Of a stretch of 23,819 bases of DNA, positions 23,262-23,819 are shown piece after piece. A program made the position numbers and the translations under genes. A model generated the notes under the pieces. That model had not been told where the DNA came from, did not search any database, and worked only from the letters and a program-made list of their open reading frames with translations. Source of the DNA: Palsa-504 sp003136255 (GTDB lineage Bacteria > Actinomycetota > Actinomycetes > Streptosporangiales > Streptosporangiaceae); the NCBI GenBank assembly GCA_003136255.1, contig PLDT01000322.1, positions 1 through 23,819 of the forward strand, written 5' to 3'. The stretch's first letter is position 1. Each line of letters opens with the position of its first letter.

Positions 23262-23819
23262 TTATCTGAGGTCGCTGGCGAAGAAGGCCCGCAATGGGCC
23301 GATGTGCCGGTCAGGGCGGCGCCACTCAGCGAGCAGATCCTCAAGCAGGTGCTGTTCGGCGATCAACTCCGTACCGCGGTAACGCCGGACTACCGGATGG
23401 ATAAAGGCGCTCTCCGCGGCCCGGTCCGGGACCGGATGCCGGTCGATCGCGAAGACATCGCCGTAGTCCGCACGGCCCCACCGCAGGGCCACCGTGTAAT
23501 AGTGCGAGGCATCCGCGAAGCGCGATACCGCGTAGTCCTCGGGCAGGTCGCAGTAGTGCCGGACCTGGCCGGTCACCTGGTCAACGACCAGCACGTCACA
23601 CAGGTACTCGAACTGGGTCCACAGCGCCGAGCTCCAGTTCACCCGGTCCAGCACGAGCGACGTCAGCCGGTCCTGGTCCGGCGGCACGACCTCACACGCC
23701 AGCGGGACCCCGTCATAACGTTCGCGCAGCAAGGCGGTGAGCGTTCGCAGGTTGTAGCGGAATCCGTCGATGAATGGCGACGACGCATGACGGCAATCGC
23801 GGTCCTGGGCAATGGTGCC
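23262..23819 (-). CDS. Unassigned protein, C-terminal part (5' end beyond window)
   Basis: An open frame enters from the right edge and ends at TAA (23262-23264), giving 186 visible residues. The edge segment ASSPFIDGFRYNLRTLTALL is followed by a region rich in Asp, Tyr and Arg (LRWGRADYGDVFAIDRHPVP) and a terminal HLLEDLLAEW and PLRAFFASDL. There is no membrane segment, no Cys-pair motif and no nucleotide-binding loop in the visible part. The segment before GFRYN resembles the C-terminal edge of flavoprotein oxidoreductases, but this is not enough to name a family. It is convergent with the deiodinase-like gene, with 13 bases between the stops. Codon usage matches neighbours, which supports a real gene. 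Confidence 0.65.
   Translation of the reverse strand, partial: GTIAQDRDCRHASSPFIDGFRYNLRTLTALLRERYDGVPLACEVVPPDQDRLTSLVLDRVNWSSALWTQFEYLCDVLVVDQVTGQVRHYCDLPEDYAVSRFADASHYYTVALRWGRADYGDVFAIDRHPVPDRAAESAFIHPVVRRYRGTELIAEQHLLEDLLAEWRRPDRHIGPLRAFFASDLR

Overview
The window is high-GC DNA with many GTG/TTG starts, short Shine-Dalgarno sequences and head-to-tail gene overlaps, as expected for an actinomycete. The gene content fits this: selenocysteine machinery, a GT87 mannosyltransferase, an ATPase/TPR/LuxR giant regulator, a class I bacterial P450 and short intergenic gaps. The species cannot be told from the sequence. No tRNA, rRNA, CRISPR array or transposase was found. No gene-free stretch exceeds about 230 bases.

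The left part (1-11133) looks like ordinary chromosome. On the minus strand, selA is followed by a 5'-complete but truncated selB, so selenocysteine is probably made and inserted. On the plus strand come a small four-helix membrane protein ending in a strong 17-bp hairpin, a GT87 polyprenol-phosphomannose-type transferase overlapping a PCMT-type methyltransferase by 4 bases (GTGA), and a stand-alone CYTH-domain protein with a terminator. These are followed by an OmpR-type response regulator overlapping its histidine kinase, a small RelA/SpoT-type HD hydrolase, and an abutting Fpg/Nei DNA glycosylase.

The right part (11107-23819) reads as an accessory cluster. A large LuxR-family regulator (minus) is divergent from a plus-strand operon: NTF2-like protein, a cytochrome P450 continuous in frame with an OsmC domain, and an FAD monooxygenase cut by a two-base N gap. 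On either side lie two paralogous minus-strand proteins, each an alpha/beta-hydrolase fused to a GT-B glycosyltransferase. One has the normal Ser nucleophile and the other has Cys at the same position; the Cys version is followed by a SAM methyltransferase. Divergent from the second fusion is a nitroreductase-fold flavoprotein with the Glu-Tyr-Lys lid residues of iodotyrosine deiodinase. An unassigned gene runs off the right edge.

Taken together, oxidation (P450, FAD monooxygenase), reductive dehalogenation or reduction, hydrolysis, O/N/C-methylation and glycosylation around one regulator suggest a small tailoring or detoxification pathway acting on a small molecule that may be aromatic or tyrosine-derived. 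No scaffold-building enzyme (PKS, NRPS, terpene cyclase) is visible, so the substrate is unknown. The left border of this cluster falls exactly in the 3' end of the DNA glycosylase gene, whose zinc finger has lost its last cysteine.
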